From: an uncultured archaeon
GTDB taxonomy: Archaea > Halobacteriota > Halobacteria > Halobacteriales > Haloferacaceae
DNA: 34,128 bases
NCBI GenBank assembly: GCA_937138675.1
Contig: CAKZPG010000011.1
Location: 1 to 34,128, forward strand
Reading direction: 5' to 3'
The notes under the pieces were generated by a model. It searched no databases and was not told where the DNA came from. It saw nothing but the letters and a program-made list of their open reading frames with translations. Made by a program: the position numbers and the translations under genes. The number at the start of each line of letters is the position of its first letter. Position 1 is the first letter of the stretch. Shown here in pieces: positions 1 through 9,870 of the stretch.

Positions 1-1847
1 AGCGCGACATCGTCCCCGTGATGTCCTCGACGAACCATCCGTTCATGCGCTCGCCCGGACAGGCGATCCCGCTCATCGCCGTAGAGACGGAGCCGGACGG
101 AGTCTGTCTCGTTACCGAGGATACGGAAGTCGAACTCCGTGAGGAGCCGATCAGCGGCTTCGAAAAGGCCGGCGGCGGGATCACCTATGAGGATATCGGC
201 GGTCTTCAAAGCGAGATCCAGCGGGTCCGGGAGATGGTCGAACTGCCGATGAAGCACCCGCAGATATTCAAGAAGCTGGGGATCGAGCCCCCGCAGGGCG
301 TCCTGCTTCACGGCCCGCCTGGGACGGGCAAGACGTTGCTCGCGAAGGCCGTCGCCAATGAGACGTCGGCGAGTTTCTTCTCCATCGCCGGCCCGGAGAT
401 CATCTCGAAATACTACGGCGAGTCCGAACAGCAGCTTCGCGAGATATTCGAGGACGCAAAAGAGGAGTCGCCCTCGATCATCTTTATCGACGAGCTTGAC
501 TCCATCGCGCCGAAGCGCGAGGACGTCACCGGTGAGGTCGAACGCCGGGTCGTCGCCCAACTCCTGACGATGATGGACGGTCTTGAGACGCGCGGACAAG
601 TCATTGTCATTGCGGCGACGAACCGTGTCGACAGCGTCGACCCCGCGCTCCGCCGTCCCGGCCGATTCGACCGTGAGATCGAGATTGCCGTCCCCGACGA
701 GGTGGGCCGGAAGGAGATCCTTCAGATCCACACCCGCGGGATGCCGCTCTCTGACGACGTCGACTTGGACCTGCTCGCAGACGGGACTCACGGCTTCGTC
801 GGCGCGGATATCGAGAGCCTGACGAAAGAGGCCGCCATGAAGGCGCTCCGGCGATACCTACCAGAGATCGACCTAGACGAGGAGGATATCCCACCGTCGC
901 TCATCGACCGGATGATCGTCAAGCGCGGCGACTTCCGGGATGCGCTTGGCGAGGTCGAACCCTCCGCGATGCGCGAGGTCCTCGTCGAACTCCCGAAGAT
1001 CACGTGGGATGACGTCGGTGGTCTCGAGTCTGCCCAGCAACAAGTCGAGGAGGCCGTCGAGTGGCCGCTCACCTCGCCCGAGAAGTTCGGGCGGATGGGG
1101 ATCGAACCGCCGAAAGGCGTCCTGCTATACGGCCCGCCCGGAACGGGCAAAACGCTGATGGCAAAAGCAGTCGCGAACGAGACGAACGCTAACTTCATCT
1201 CCGTGAAGGGGCCCCAGCTCCTGTCGAAGTGGGTTGGCGAGTCCGAGAAGGCCATTCGCGAGACGTTCCGAAAGGCCCGGCAGGTGTCGCCGACAGTCAT
1301 CTTCTTCGACGAACTTGACTCGCTCGCGCCCTCGCGCGGGCAGGAAATGGGCAACAACGTCTCTGAGCGGATGGTCAACCAGCTGCTCACCGAACTTGAC
1401 GGGTTAGAGGAGATGGGCAATGTAATGGTCATCGGCGCGACCAACCGCCCGGATATGATAGACCCGGCCCTCCTTCGCTCGGGCCGGTTCGACCGTCTTG
1501 TGATGGTCGGCGAACCCAACGTTGGCGGTCGGGAACAGATCCTTAAGATTCACACCCGAGACACACCGCTCGCGCCGGACGTGAGCCTGCGCGAGGTGGC
1601 CGAAATAACCGACGGCTACGTCGGCAGCGATCTCGAGTCCATCGGCCGCGAGGCCGCGATGGAGGCGCTACGCGAGAGCAATGCCGCCGACGAGGTCGAG
1701 ATGCGTCACTTCCGGTTGGCGATAGAGGCTGTACGCCCGACAATCAACGACGACCTGATGAGCTACTACGAGCAGATCGAAGAGGAGTTCAGAGGCGGCG
1801 CGCGCGATCGGATCGACACCGGAAGTGGTCGGATCGGATTCCAATAA
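1..1847 (+). CDS. cdc48: Cdc48/VCP-type AAA+ ATPase, 5' end outside window
   Basis: Hexameric AAA+ unfoldase of the Cdc48/p97 family, which in archaea extracts and unfolds proteins, probably feeding the proteasome. The reading frame is open from base 3, before the first ATG at 21, and the first residues read like the end of the family N-domain, so the start lies upstream of the window. About 615 residues are present; haloarchaeal members have about 740. Two AAA modules are visible. D1 has Walker A GPPGTGKT (bases 312-335) and Walker B IIFIDEL (477-497). D2 has Walker A GPPGTGKT (1131-1154) and Walker B VIFFDEL (1296-1316). Each has a GRFDR second region of homology with arginine-finger candidates. 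The tail is acidic and ends in a short polar segment. Nothing looks damaged. Family is certain; the exact cellular substrate cannot be told. Confidence 0.96.
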   Translation, partial: RDIVPVMSSTNHPFMRSPGQAIPLIAVETEPDGVCLVTEDTEVELREEPISGFEKAGGGITYEDIGGLQSEIQRVREMVELPMKHPQIFKKLGIEPPQGVLLHGPPGTGKTLLAKAVANETSASFFSIAGPEIISKYYGESEQQLREIFEDAKEESPSIIFIDELDSIAPKREDVTGEVERRVVAQLLTMMDGLETRGQVIVIAATNRVDSVDPALRRPGRFDREIEIAVPDEVGRKEILQIHTRGMPLSDDVDLDLLADGTHGFVGADIESLTKEAAMKALRRYLPEIDLDEEDIPPSLIDRMIVKRGDFRDALGEVEPSAMREVLVELPKITWDDVGGLESAQQQVEEAVEWPLTSPEKFGRMGIEPPKGVLLYGPPGTGKTLMAKAVANETNANFISVKGPQLLSKWVGESEKAIRETFRKARQVSPTVIFFDELDSLAPSRGQEMGNNVSERMVNQLLTELDGLEEMGNVMVIGATNRPDMIDPALLRSGRFDRLVMVGEPNVGGREQILKIHTRDTPLAPDVSLREVAEITDGYVGSDLESIGREAAMEALRESNAADEVEMRHFRLAIEAVRPTINDDLMSYYEQIEEEFRGGARDRIDTGSGRIGFQ

Positions 1848-1933
1848 CTGCCTCCTTGGTGTGAACGGCGGGAGGCTCTGGTTGAGTCAGAGAGCGCCGA
1901 CGGCTCTTTCCCCACAGCCCCCCCAAACTCATT

Positions 1934-3022
1934 GTGGACCGGAGACGGCTCCTCGCCGCGCTTGGAACGGTTGGTATCGCCTCGCTCGCGGGCTGTGACG
2001 CTGTCACCCCGTCACCAGAGCCCGCTCCCGACGAGCCGCCGCCCGAGCGGTCGGGAACGTCCCTATCATCGCCGTCGACGCCTGTCTCCCTCCCCTACGA
2101 GGGTGACCCGCCCCGGACGCTTCTCGGCTCGCCCCGGGGTGTCCTGCTTCGCAACGCAACAGGCGCCGCACAGTTCGTGACACTCGCAGTGGACCACGCC
2201 GACCGCGAGGTGTTTCTCGACAACCGCGAGGTACCGCCCGCAACCGTGGTGCGGTACGACGGACTTGTCCGCCGCCGTACCGACTACCGTGTCGTTGCCG
2301 AGACGGCCGCGGGCGCGCGCCACGTGCGGACCTGGCGGCCAACGGGGCGCACGGGCGACCTTCTCGTAACGATGGACGACGAAGTGACGAGTCGTGCGAC
2401 GACGGCCTGTCTCAAGGCGTGTGGCCCTGAGGCGCCGTCCGCCGACCGCACCCTCCACCTCGACAACGGCGCCGAGGCCCCAACGACCGCGCAGGTCCGC
2501 CTAGGGCCGTCGTGGAACCTCGACCGCGACCTGTCGATCCGGGTGCCCGGACTCGGACGGGCCGTCGTTCCCGTTCCCGAGTGGACCTCGGACTACCCGC
2601 TCCGGGTTGCGTACGGCGACCGCGAGGTCCGATGGGAATGGCGCATTTCCGACGGCCAGAACCTATTTGTCTCTGTTGACGGCCCGCCGCGGGTGCGGTG
2701 TTCGAATACTGTCCGGGAACTGGTGGTGGTGAACCGACCCGACCGGGACCGAGTGCTTGACCTCGCCATCGACGCGGACGGCCAGCGGGCAGTCGAGCGG
2801 TCGATCACCGTCCCGGCGAGCGGCGAGCGGTCGTTCTCGAACACGGTCCCGCCAGCGGGTCAGTACAGCTTTGCGATCAGGACCGATGACGGAGTCGACC
2901 GGTCGTTCAAGACGGCTATCTGTCCGGCAGCGGGGCCGCTTCTAGTGATACTGGACGAGGAGAACGCCGTCGTGACGATCCGCGGCGAGCGTCGCGAAAC
3001 GACCGTAGACGGGCGGGCCTGA
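1934..3022 (+). CDS. Tat-exported lipoprotein of unknown function
   Basis: A 362-residue secreted protein. The N-terminus has an RRR-L-L twin-arginine-like start (residues 3-7), a short hydrophobic stretch and an LAGC lipobox with Cys21 as the likely lipidated residue, followed by a Pro/Glu-rich linker (about 25-45). This is the usual architecture of haloarchaeal Tat lipoproteins anchored outside the membrane. The rest is beta-rich with no enzyme motif that I recognise and could be tandem immunoglobulin-like domains; that is inference. The GTG at 1934 is chosen because it places the signal sequence exactly at the N-terminus. It follows cdc48 by 86 bp and is convergent with phoU. Family not recognised. 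Confidence 0.75.
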   Translation: MDRRRLLAALGTVGIASLAGCDAVTPSPEPAPDEPPPERSGTSLSSPSTPVSLPYEGDPPRTLLGSPRGVLLRNATGAAQFVTLAVDHADREVFLDNREVPPATVVRYDGLVRRRTDYRVVAETAAGARHVRTWRPTGRTGDLLVTMDDEVTSRATTACLKACGPEAPSADRTLHLDNGAEAPTTAQVRLGPSWNLDRDLSIRVPGLGRAVVPVPEWTSDYPLRVAYGDREVRWEWRISDGQNLFVSVDGPPRVRCSNTVRELVVVNRPDRDRVLDLAIDADGQRAVERSITVPASGERSFSNTVPPAGQYSFAIRTDDGVDRSFKTAICPAAGPLLVILDEENAVVTIRGERRETTVDGRA

Positions 3023-3069
3023 TCACAGAGAGCTGAGGAGAAATCTCACGGTGGTAGTCGTGGGAGAGC

Positions 3070-3741
3070 TTACTCTAACAGTTCGTCGTCGTTCTCGACC
3101 ATGTAGAGCGCCCGGGCGGCGATGTTAACCGTGTGGTCGCCGACGCGCTCGAGATCCCGGATCGTCAGCAGTAGCCAGCGGACCTCGGGCATAATGGCCT
3201 CTATCTCCGTTTCGGTTAGGTCCACGGAGCTAATGAGTCTTCGGACGATGGAGTTGCTCACCTTCTCGCACATATCGTCGAGTTCGTCGTCGCGTCGGGC
3301 GACCGCCCAGCAGAGGTCGACGTCTGCGTCCTCGTAGGCGGCCGTCGCCGCATCAAGCATTGCGAGCGTCGTGGAGCCAATCTGCTGAACCTCGACGTCG
3401 GAGAACACGTCTCTCTCTGACTCTTTTGCGTACGCAGCCAGATTCGTTGCGAGATCACCGATCCGTTCGAGATCGGTAAGGATCTTGAACGACGCGGCAA
3501 TGAAGCGGAGGTCGCCTGCAACCGGCTGCTGGCGTGCGATGAGGGTAACGCATTCGGCCTCCAATTCCAGATACTGCCTGTTGATTGTCTCGTCGCCATC
3601 TATCACCTCGCGCGCCACCGCCGTGTCCTTCCGAGAGAGCGCGTCTAGCGCACGTCTCAGTCGGTTGCCGACCAGTTCGCCCATATAGAGGATATCGGCT
3701 CGGAGGTCCTCGAGCCTATCCCGATACTGTTCTCGCGTCAT
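3070..3741 (-). CDS. phoU: Phosphate signalling protein PhoU
   Basis: Cytoplasmic PhoU: two copies of a three-helix PhoU repeat in 223 residues, the normal family size. The repeat signature appears as LTDLERIGDLATN (residues about 88-100) and again as IRDLERVGDHTVN (about 193-205), each with the acidic and polar residues that bind metal in characterised PhoU proteins. PhoU represses or tunes the Pst transporter and phosphate signalling in bacteria; in archaea, which lack PhoR/PhoB, its partner is not known from this sequence. It is the last gene of the pst operon, 61 bp after pstB on the same strand. ATG 3741 gives the standard N-terminus. Confidence 0.95.
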   Translation of the reverse strand: MTREQYRDRLEDLRADILYMGELVGNRLRRALDALSRKDTAVAREVIDGDETINRQYLELEAECVTLIARQQPVAGDLRFIAASFKILTDLERIGDLATNLAAYAKESERDVFSDVEVQQIGSTTLAMLDAATAAYEDADVDLCWAVARRDDELDDMCEKVSNSIVRRLISSVDLTETEIEAIMPEVRWLLLTIRDLERVGDHTVNIAARALYMVENDDELLE

Positions 3742-3802
3742 GTCTTGATATCGATCCTGTTGAGTGTTAACGATTCCTCCGAATTGGGCCCGAAAAGGCG
3801 AA

Positions 3803-4717
3803 TCAGCCGAACTTCCCGGTAACGTAATCCTCGACTCGGTCGCTCTCGGGATCTTCGAAGATTTTGTTCGTGTCGTCGTACTCGACGAGCTTCCCGCCGG
3901 TGAGGAAGACGGCGGTCTGGTCGGAGATGCGCGCTGCCTGCTGCATGTTGTGGGTGACGATGACGACGGTGTAATCTTCGCTCAGGTCGTGAATCAACTC
4001 TTCGATCTTTGACGTGGCAATCGGGTCAAGCGCGGAGGCCGGCTCGTCCATCAGAAGAACGTCTGGGTCTGTTGCGAGCGCGCGGGCGATACAGAGACGC
4101 TGCTGTTGCCCGCCAGAGAGGCCGAGGGCGTTGTCATCAAGGCGGTCCGCCACCTCGTCCCAGATCGCGGCCTGTCGGAGCGAGCGCTCAACTAGCGCTT
4201 CCTGTTTGTCAGTTTCGTCTTTGCCGAGTGCGCGCGGAAGCAGACCCGTGCGGATATCACCGTGCTTGCGCGGGCCGTAGGAGACGTTGTTGCGGATCGA
4301 CTTCGGGAACGGGTTTGGTTGCTGAAACACCATTCCGATACGCTTGCGCAACTCGACGAGGTTGACGCCGTCTTGGTAGATCTCCTGCCCGTCAACGGTG
4401 ACCGACCCCTCTATTCGGGCGACATCGATCCGGTCGTTCATCCGGTTGAGACACCGGAGAAACGTCGACTTGCCACAGCCAGACGGCCCAATGAGCGCGG
4501 TGACGCTCTTTTCGGGAATCTCCATCGAGATATCCTTGAGCGCATGGTCGTCGCCGTAGTAAACATTCAGGTCTTCGGTGACGATCTGTGCTTCGTCATC
4601 GAATTGGTAGTCAGTCCAGGACTCCTGAAGCTGCTCATCGCTCTCGGCGGCCGTTGTCAGTGATTGTTCGGTCTGTGCCCCCCTGTTTTCGTCCGTGGTT
4701 TCTATTGTCTCGCTCAT
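3803..4717 (-). CDS. pstB: Phosphate ABC transporter ATP-binding protein PstB
   Basis: Cytoplasmic ATPase of the high-affinity phosphate importer. The protein has 304 residues from ATG 4717: an acidic tail of about 45 residues, then the ABC domain with Walker [10 protein letters not shown] (77-85), Q-loop region FQQPNPFP (131-138), signature LSGGQQQRL (200-208), Walker B LLMDEP (221-226) and switch His257. The FQQPNPFP Q-loop is typical of PstB. The frame is open 31 codons further upstream, but ATG 4717 overlaps the pstA stop as ATGA, the usual arrangement of translationally coupled genes, so I chose it. The acidic N-terminal extension is longer than in bacterial PstB and is common in haloarchaea. 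Confidence 0.97.
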   Translation of the reverse strand: MSETIETTDENRGAQTEQSLTTAAESDEQLQESWTDYQFDDEAQIVTEDLNVYYGDDHALKDISMEIPEKSVTALIGPSGCGKSTFLRCLNRMNDRIDVARIEGSVTVDGQEIYQDGVNLVELRKRIGMVFQQPNPFPKSIRNNVSYGPRKHGDIRTGLLPRALGKDETDKQEALVERSLRQAAIWDEVADRLDDNALGLSGGQQQRLCIARALATDPDVLLMDEPASALDPIATSKIEELIHDLSEDYTVVIVTHNMQQAARISDQTAVFLTGGKLVEYDDTNKIFEDPESDRVEDYVTGKFG

Positions 4718-6339
4718 CTCTTGAGTCTCCGTTGGAAGTAGTACCGCGTCGCGATCCCAACCGCGTAGAACGACAGAACGACGACAAGCAAAACAAGAGC
4801 CGTTCCCCATGCGAACTGTTGGGCGTTGCCAATCTGCTGTCCGCCCACACCGGCCGTGATGAGCGCGTACAGCTGGTACGGCAGCGCGCTTGTCGCCTGC
4901 AGCAGGACCTCGTTGGAGACGAACGGCGGCGTTGCAGTGAACTGGAACCCTCCGATCACGTCAACCGTCTGCCCGCCGGGGACGAAGGTGCCGCCGGCCA
5001 TTGTCAGTAGGATAGGGGCGGTTTCGCCGGCGATCCGGCCGACGCCAAGGATCACGCCCGTGGCGACGCCCGGGAGCGCAGCCGGCAGGACGACACTTCG
5101 GATTGTTTGCCACTTACTAACACCGAGGGCGGCACTCGCGTCACGGTATTCGTCTGGCACGGCTAACATTGCCTCTCTGCTAGTGATGACCACTAACGGC
5201 AGTAACATGAATCCGAGGGTGAGCATCCCGGCGAGCAGAGATTTCGTCCCGCCGAACCGCGGGATTAGGAAGGCGGCCCCGAACAGGCCGAAGACGATGC
5301 TCGGCGTCGACCAGAGCCCGTTCGTGACAATTTCGACGATCGAAGTGAACCGCCCTTGGGGGGCGTACTCGGAGAGGTAGACCGCTGCGCCCACGCCGAG
5401 GGGAACCGCCAGACAGACGGCGCCGATGACCAGCCAGATCGTGCCGGCGATGGCCGGCAGGACGCCGTCAACATCAACCATTAGCGCGACACCGTTCATC
5501 ACGAACGGCCAGTTGAGCGGCAGGGAGAACGTGATGCCGACGAGCGTCACCTCCGGGCCGACCCCGGGGCCAACAGCGATGTCACGGGACGCTCCGGGCA
5601 GGCCTTTACTCACCACGAAGGCGACAAGGCCGAACAGAACGGCGATGATCGACGCGGCGTTCAGGTAGATGAGCAGGTGTGCGCCCAGGTGGCGCCCGCG
5701 GGCGCCAAACCCGCCGTAGGCCTTTGCAGCCGACCAGGCGACGACTAGCGCGCAAAGCGCGACGATGGCGGGGACGCTCAGTGACGCTAAGAACGTCACC
5801 GCGTTGCTCGACGGGAAGACCGCGGGCGTCCACGACCACGAGGGGCCGATCAGGCCGGACAGAAAGACGAGCCCAATAAAGAGGGCGAACGCCCCCGCTG
5901 GGATCGTCGAGCCGATATCCTCGCGGGTGAGCGCCGTCACGACGAACGCGACGCCGCCACCGATGATACCGAAGCCGGCCCCCGCGACCAGCCCGAGGCC
6001 GAGAGCGTACGCGCCGACGAGTGTCCCTGTGATGAACCAGACAAGCGAGAACGCCGTCCCGGCGACGAGTCCGGCGCTGCGCTCCGGGTCGGTGCCGGTG
6101 AGGTCTAACCTGGAGACGACGCCGAAGCCGACAACGCCGAGGCCAGCGAGGATGAGGAGGCCGCCGAGGAGCGCCACGACGGGCACCCCGGCGACGGGCT
6201 CAGTGATCGAGATGAGTTCGAACAGCGCAGCGGTCGCGAGAAGAAAGAGGAGCGCGGCGAGCGCCGCTGTCCCCCCGGCAAGCGCCTGAAAGCCGCTGGT
6301 TTCCTCGCTGACAAGCTCTGTCTGGGTAACCTTACTCAT
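4714..6339 (-). CDS. pstA: Phosphate ABC transporter permease PstA, with long N-terminal membrane extension
   Basis: Membrane permease of the phosphate importer, 541 residues. The C-terminal part from about residue 295 is the binding-protein-dependent transport permease core, with the EAA-loop sequence that contacts PstB at about 398-424 (YRDASAALG ... LPAALPG). The first 245 residues add roughly six to seven hydrophobic segments (about 20-45, 50-75, 95-138, 148-165, 180-203, 222-245) that bacterial PstA of about 290 residues lacks; long PstA proteins are known in haloarchaea. Start and stop are both fused to neighbours through 4-bp ATGA overlaps (pstC stop with pstA ATG at 6336-6339; pstA stop with pstB ATG at 4714-4717), so stoichiometric translation is likely. 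Confidence 0.95.
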   Translation of the reverse strand: MSKVTQTELVSEETSGFQALAGGTAALAALLFLLATAALFELISITEPVAGVPVVALLGGLLILAGLGVVGFGVVSRLDLTGTDPERSAGLVAGTAFSLVWFITGTLVGAYALGLGLVAGAGFGIIGGGVAFVVTALTREDIGSTIPAGAFALFIGLVFLSGLIGPSWSWTPAVFPSSNAVTFLASLSVPAIVALCALVVAWSAAKAYGGFGARGRHLGAHLLIYLNAASIIAVLFGLVAFVVSKGLPGASRDIAVGPGVGPEVTLVGITFSLPLNWPFVMNGVALMVDVDGVLPAIAGTIWLVIGAVCLAVPLGVGAAVYLSEYAPQGRFTSIVEIVTNGLWSTPSIVFGLFGAAFLIPRFGGTKSLLAGMLTLGFMLLPLVVITSREAMLAVPDEYRDASAALGVSKWQTIRSVVLPAALPGVATGVILGVGRIAGETAPILLTMAGGTFVPGGQTVDVIGGFQFTATPPFVSNEVLLQATSALPYQLYALITAGVGGQQIGNAQQFAWGTALVLLVVVLSFYAVGIATRYYFQRRLKR

Positions 6340-7469
6340 CCACTTTCTCCCCCAAGTTTGCGCTCCATCCGTCGTTCGATGAGCTGTGACCCGACGCTCA
6401 GGAACAACACAGTGATGAAGAGTACGACACCGGCTGCGAACAGCGCGCTCAGCTGGAAGCCGTCCGCCTCGCCGTAGTTCGCGGCGATCAGCGACGTGAG
6501 CGTCTCGTAGCCATAGAAGGCGTTATACAGCGGCTCCGGGAACTGTGGGCTGTTCCGCAGCATCACGGTCGCGGCCATCGTTTCTCCAATAGCGCGGCCG
6601 ACCCCGAGTAGGACTGCTGCCGAGACGCCCGAAAACGCCGCCGGCAGCGTGATGGTAGTCATCGTCTGCCAGTCGGTCGTTCCGAGCGCGAGTGACCCGC
6701 TCTTCATCGACTCCGGGACGCTCGCAAGCGCGTCTTCCGCAACGGAGACGACCGTCGGGAGCGCCATCAGGCCGACGACCACCCCGACGAACAGGTATGT
6801 GCCCTGCCCAACAATGCCGAATTGCTCGCTCGCCCACGGGCTCAGCACGGTAAAGCCAATAAACCCGTAGACGATAGAGGGGATACCCGCGAGGATCTCG
6901 ACGCCGGGCTTGACCAGCTCGCGGACCGTTTTCGGTGCGATCTCGGAGATGAACAGCGCGGCGGCGACACCGAGCGGTCCGGCCACAGCGGTAGCGACGA
7001 GTGTGACCATCACCGTTCCGTGGATCATCGGGACGAGCGAGTAAACCTCGCCTGAGACCGGGGACCACTCGAACGCCGTGAACAGCCGGAGTCCGGGAAC
7101 GGTCACGCCGAATACCGTACCGCTGGCGTACTGGAAGACGGGCCACGCCTCAATGAAGATGAAGACGAGAATAAGCCCAAGAACCAGGATAGACACGATC
7201 GTCATCGCGAGACTTACTGCCCGCGCAGTGAGCTCCTGGTGGTACACCCATCCGTAGCCGGTCGCGGCTACAAACAGGACGAACGGGACAGCGGTCAGAT
7301 CGGAGACGAGAAGGAAGCCTCCGAACGCGGCGAGAAGCGAGAGCCCACCGACCACCAACGCCACGAGCGCGTCAGGATCTGTTTCCTCGACGAAATCGCG
7401 TGCTGCGGCTAGTTGACTCTCGACCCACCGCAGATTGTCGGTAAAGGACTGCGCGCCCACAAAAGACAT
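6336..7469 (-). CDS. pstC: Phosphate ABC transporter permease PstC
   Basis: Second membrane permease of the phosphate importer, 377 residues. An N-terminal soluble stretch (1-45) is followed by two to three hydrophobic segments (about 47-120) and then the MetI-like permease core (about 150-370). The EAA-loop region reads ALGTTDWQTM ... LPAAFSG, followed by GVGRAIGET, all characteristic of PstC. ATG 7469 is the only good start near the end of pstS (18 bp gap), consistent with one transcript from the pstS promoter. The stop overlaps the pstA ATG as ATGA. No damage seen. Confidence 0.96.
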   Translation of the reverse strand: MSFVGAQSFTDNLRWVESQLAAARDFVEETDPDALVALVVGGLSLLAAFGGFLLVSDLTAVPFVLFVAATGYGWVYHQELTARAVSLAMTIVSILVLGLILVFIFIEAWPVFQYASGTVFGVTVPGLRLFTAFEWSPVSGEVYSLVPMIHGTVMVTLVATAVAGPLGVAAALFISEIAPKTVRELVKPGVEILAGIPSIVYGFIGFTVLSPWASEQFGIVGQGTYLFVGVVVGLMALPTVVSVAEDALASVPESMKSGSLALGTTDWQTMTTITLPAAFSGVSAAVLLGVGRAIGETMAATVMLRNSPQFPEPLYNAFYGYETLTSLIAANYGEADGFQLSALFAAGVVLFITVLFLSVGSQLIERRMERKLGGESG

Positions 7470-7487
7470 GTTGGATGTGGACCCCAG

Positions 7488-8729
7488 TTAGAAGGCTGGG
7501 TTCTGGTCCGGAAGTTTCTCGAACTCGGACTCGATGTCCTTCGTCGGGAGGGGGATATACTCGACACCCTCGACGAATAGCTGCTGCCCGAAGTCGGTCA
7601 GGAACATATTGAGGAACGCGGCCTCCCGCATGTCCGTCCCCTGTGGGGTCTCGTCGGTGATGGTCGTGTACATGTGGAGGTCCCGGTTGAGCGGGTAGTC
7701 GCTGTCGAAGATGGTGTTCGCTGCGTCCGGGCTGGGCTTGTAGACCGTCCCCTCGAAGTTGATCGCGACCGGCTGGATGCCCGACGCTTGGAACGCCAGT
7801 GCCATGTAGCCGATAGCGCCGTCGTTCTGCTGGAGGACTGTCTGGACCTGCTGGTTCTGGCCTTTCCGAGTATCGACCTGCATCGGCGCGTCAGCGCCAC
7901 CGAGCATGTTGAGACGGAATGAGGTGTCCGTCCCGGACCCCTCGGCACGGCCCACCACGTAGATCTCTTGATCGGGGCCGCCAACCTCGCTCCAGTTGTT
8001 GATCTCGCCCTGATAGATGCCGCGGACCTCATCCCCGGTCAACTCCTGAACGCCCGCGTCGTAGACGTTCTGACTGACGAAGACGGGCTGACCGTCGCGG
8101 CCAACGACATGGTCGACGTAGCGCTCGTTCGCCTCGGACTCACTGAGGCCAAGTTCGGCCGTGATTGGCCCCGAGGAGTTCCCGATGTCGACGAGACCGT
8201 CAGTAACCGCCTTACAGCCCGTCCCCGAGTGGCTCAGGCCGATACTGGTCGGGAACGGCGGGCTCGACCGCTGCTCGGTCGGCTCGAAGCCGTAGAGTCC
8301 CGCAAAGTAGTCTGCGAGCAGCATGCCCTCGGCACTGTTCTCACCGCTCGTCAGCTGGTCCCAGCCGGGAACCGTTCCCTCGCTCGACGACCCCCAGTAC
8401 TCGCCGTCGCTCGGGGGCGCGTTCGAGTTCCAATATGAACTGCCCGTGTTCGAGATGGGGTAGACCGTTGAGGAACCCTCGGCAGTGAGCATCGAGCTGT
8501 CCATGCCGCCAGAACTCCCGGAGTCGCCCGAGCTGCTCGGCGTCTCCGTCTCCATCGGAGTATTATCGCTGGAGCCACCGGAGTCGCCCTCGCTCTCGCC
8601 CTCCCCCTCCCCGGAGCCACCAGAGCCACCGGAACACCCTGCCAGACCCGCGAGCCCCACAGCAGCACCGGAGGTAACCACGAATTTACGTCGCGACACA
8701 CGTCCGCTCAAACGCTTATCATCTGCCAT
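7488..8729 (-). CDS. pstS: Phosphate-binding Tat lipoprotein PstS
   Basis: Extracellular phosphate receptor of the Pst importer, 413 residues. Residues 12-16 are SRRKF, a twin-arginine motif, followed by a hydrophobic stretch and the lipobox LAGC with Cys32, so it is probably exported folded and lipid-anchored. A linker rich in Gly, Ser and Glu (33-75) spaces the domain from the membrane. The PstS fold begins at AEGSSTVYPI, whose Ser/Thr residues contact phosphate in the family, and a second phosphate-contacting segment is AEGSGTDTSF. It is the first gene of pstSCAB-phoU. A TATA-like element 27 bp upstream of ATG 8729 fits a leaderless mRNA. Confidence 0.96.
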   Translation of the reverse strand: MADDKRLSGRVSRRKFVVTSGAAVGLAGLAGCSGGSGGSGEGEGESEGDSGGSSDNTPMETETPSSSGDSGSSGGMDSSMLTAEGSSTVYPISNTGSSYWNSNAPPSDGEYWGSSSEGTVPGWDQLTSGENSAEGMLLADYFAGLYGFEPTEQRSSPPFPTSIGLSHSGTGCKAVTDGLVDIGNSSGPITAELGLSESEANERYVDHVVGRDGQPVFVSQNVYDAGVQELTGDEVRGIYQGEINNWSEVGGPDQEIYVVGRAEGSGTDTSFRLNMLGGADAPMQVDTRKGQNQQVQTVLQQNDGAIGYMALAFQASGIQPVAINFEGTVYKPSPDAANTIFDSDYPLNRDLHMYTTITDETPQGTDMREAAFLNMFLTDFGQQLFVEGVEYIPLPTKDIESEFEKLPDQNPAF

Positions 8730-8750
8730 CGATATACACCATCGCTGTCG

Positions 8751-8760
8751 GCATAAAGTG
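8751..8760 (-). promoter_or_regulatory. TATA-like box of the pst operon
   Basis: On the minus strand this reads CACTTTATGC, centred about 27 bp upstream of the pstS ATG, with a purine-rich GAAACC just upstream where a BRE would sit. Spacing fits a leaderless transcript. Confidence 0.5.
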
Positions 8761-8780
8761 GGTTTCTATGAGGGGTAGGT

Positions 8781-8800
8781 TGTACTATATATCTCTATCT
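8781..8800. promoter_or_regulatory. AT-rich element between the divergent pstS and helical-protein promoters
   Basis: An AT-rich island in GC-rich DNA containing TATATATC (8786-8793). It lies 52-71 bp upstream of pstS and about 60-80 bp upstream of the plus-strand gene at 8861, outside both predicted TATA positions. The same 8-mer occurs in front of the AbrB-PhoU regulator gene (9874-9881). A phosphate-responsive operator is possible; regulation of haloarchaeal pst promoters by phosphate is known, but I cannot match a published box from memory. Confidence 0.4.
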
Positions 8801-8826
8801 GACACTCTGATTTGCCGCCGAGACAA

Positions 8827-8837
8827 CAACATATAGG
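8827..8837 (+). promoter_or_regulatory. TATA-like box for the 8861 gene
   Basis: Sequence CAACATATAGG centred about 28 bp upstream of GTG 8861. It supports that GTG as the start of a leaderless transcript over the out-of-frame ATG at 8845. Confidence 0.45.
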
Positions 8838-8860
8838 AGACCCGATGGTGAGTCTGGACC

Positions 8861-9808
8861 GTGACCGACACGGAGACGCCCCGGGTGTTCGGCCGGCCGG
8901 TCGAAGACGCCGCAGCGGCGCTTGCGGCGGCGACGGACCGGGACGCGGACACGGTGGCGGACGATCTCTCGCTGTTCGTCGTCGACGGGACCGTGAGCCG
9001 TGACCGGGTTGACGACGCACTTGCAGGCCTTTCGAAGGTTGTTTCGACACCGGAGACGCGGCTTGAGCTCGCCGCTCGCGAGGTCGAGCGCGCACACGAT
9101 GTAGCGGCCGGTGTGGCGGACCTCGACACCGTGACTCACCGTCTCGATGGCTTAGATGACCGCCTCGCGGCGGTCGAGTCTGAAGTCGCCACACTCGGTA
9201 ACCGCCTCACCGGGCTCCTTGACCAAGCTGGTGATCCCGCCGCGGCCACCGATGTGGCCCGCGGAGTCGAGGCGCTAACCGACGACGCGAACATCGTTCA
9301 GGCCGCCGCGGACGACCTTCGCGGGGACGCGGAGGCGACGAAGCGATGGGCCGAGGACCCCGAAACCCGCAGCCAGGAGTTCGGTGAGGACGTCGACGCA
9401 GTTGCCGCCTCCGTCGACAGGACGGCCGACGCCGCCGGTTGGTTGACCGGCGAGGCAGACGACCTACCAGAGTGGCGTTCGACTGACGACCCCGGCGTCG
9501 TCTGGGCGGAGGCGCGCACTAGCGCGCATGTCGCGGACCTTCTCGTCGCGGATCTCCGGGCCGAACTCGCCGACCTACGGACCTGGGCGGCGCGTGAGGG
9601 CACTGACCCCGGACTCGCTGACGACGCGGCCCGCGTCGAGGACCTTGCGGCGCGGCGGGACCACATCGCCGACCGACTTGACGACGCCGCGCGGCCGGCG
9701 TGGCGTGAGGCACATGCCGATCGGGTGGGTCACGCAATTGAGGCTCTCGCCACGTTCGACCCACCAGTTGCGTGGGGGGCCGTCCGGGCGGCGCTAGACG
9801 AGTTATAG
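8861..9808 (+). CDS. Haloarchaeal helical protein, 'halo transducer'-like, divergent from pstS
   Basis: A 315-residue, very acidic, almost wholly helical soluble protein with no signal peptide and no membrane segment. Heptad-like stretches rich in Ala, Asp, Leu and Arg run through about residues 60-130 and 210-290, so coiled-coil or helical-bundle structure is likely. Proteins of this appearance near pst genes have, as I recall, been labelled 'halo transducer protein' in haloarchaeal genomes; it lacks the transmembrane and conserved hairpin signalling region of a real chemotaxis transducer, so the label should not be taken as function. It is divergent from pstS across 131 bp and followed after 130 bp by the AbrB-PhoU gene. 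A role in phosphate control is an inference from position only. Confidence 0.75.
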   Translation: MTDTETPRVFGRPVEDAAAALAAATDRDADTVADDLSLFVVDGTVSRDRVDDALAGLSKVVSTPETRLELAAREVERAHDVAAGVADLDTVTHRLDGLDDRLAAVESEVATLGNRLTGLLDQAGDPAAATDVARGVEALTDDANIVQAAADDLRGDAEATKRWAEDPETRSQEFGEDVDAVAASVDRTADAAGWLTGEADDLPEWRSTDDPGVVWAEARTSAHVADLLVADLRAELADLRTWAAREGTDPGLADDAARVEDLAARRDHIADRLDDAARPAWREAHADRVGHAIEALATFDPPVAWGAVRAALDEL

Positions 9809-9870
9809 TTGGCCGTAAACTTGCGTTTTCGACCACGAGAACGCACCGATATCAGGGCCGTCACAGGCTC

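Noticed and set aside
788-1519. Long 243-codon minus-strand frame inside cdc48
   Set aside because: Shadow of the real gene; Ser/Arg-rich low-quality composition, typical of antisense frames in GC-rich haloarchaeal DNA.
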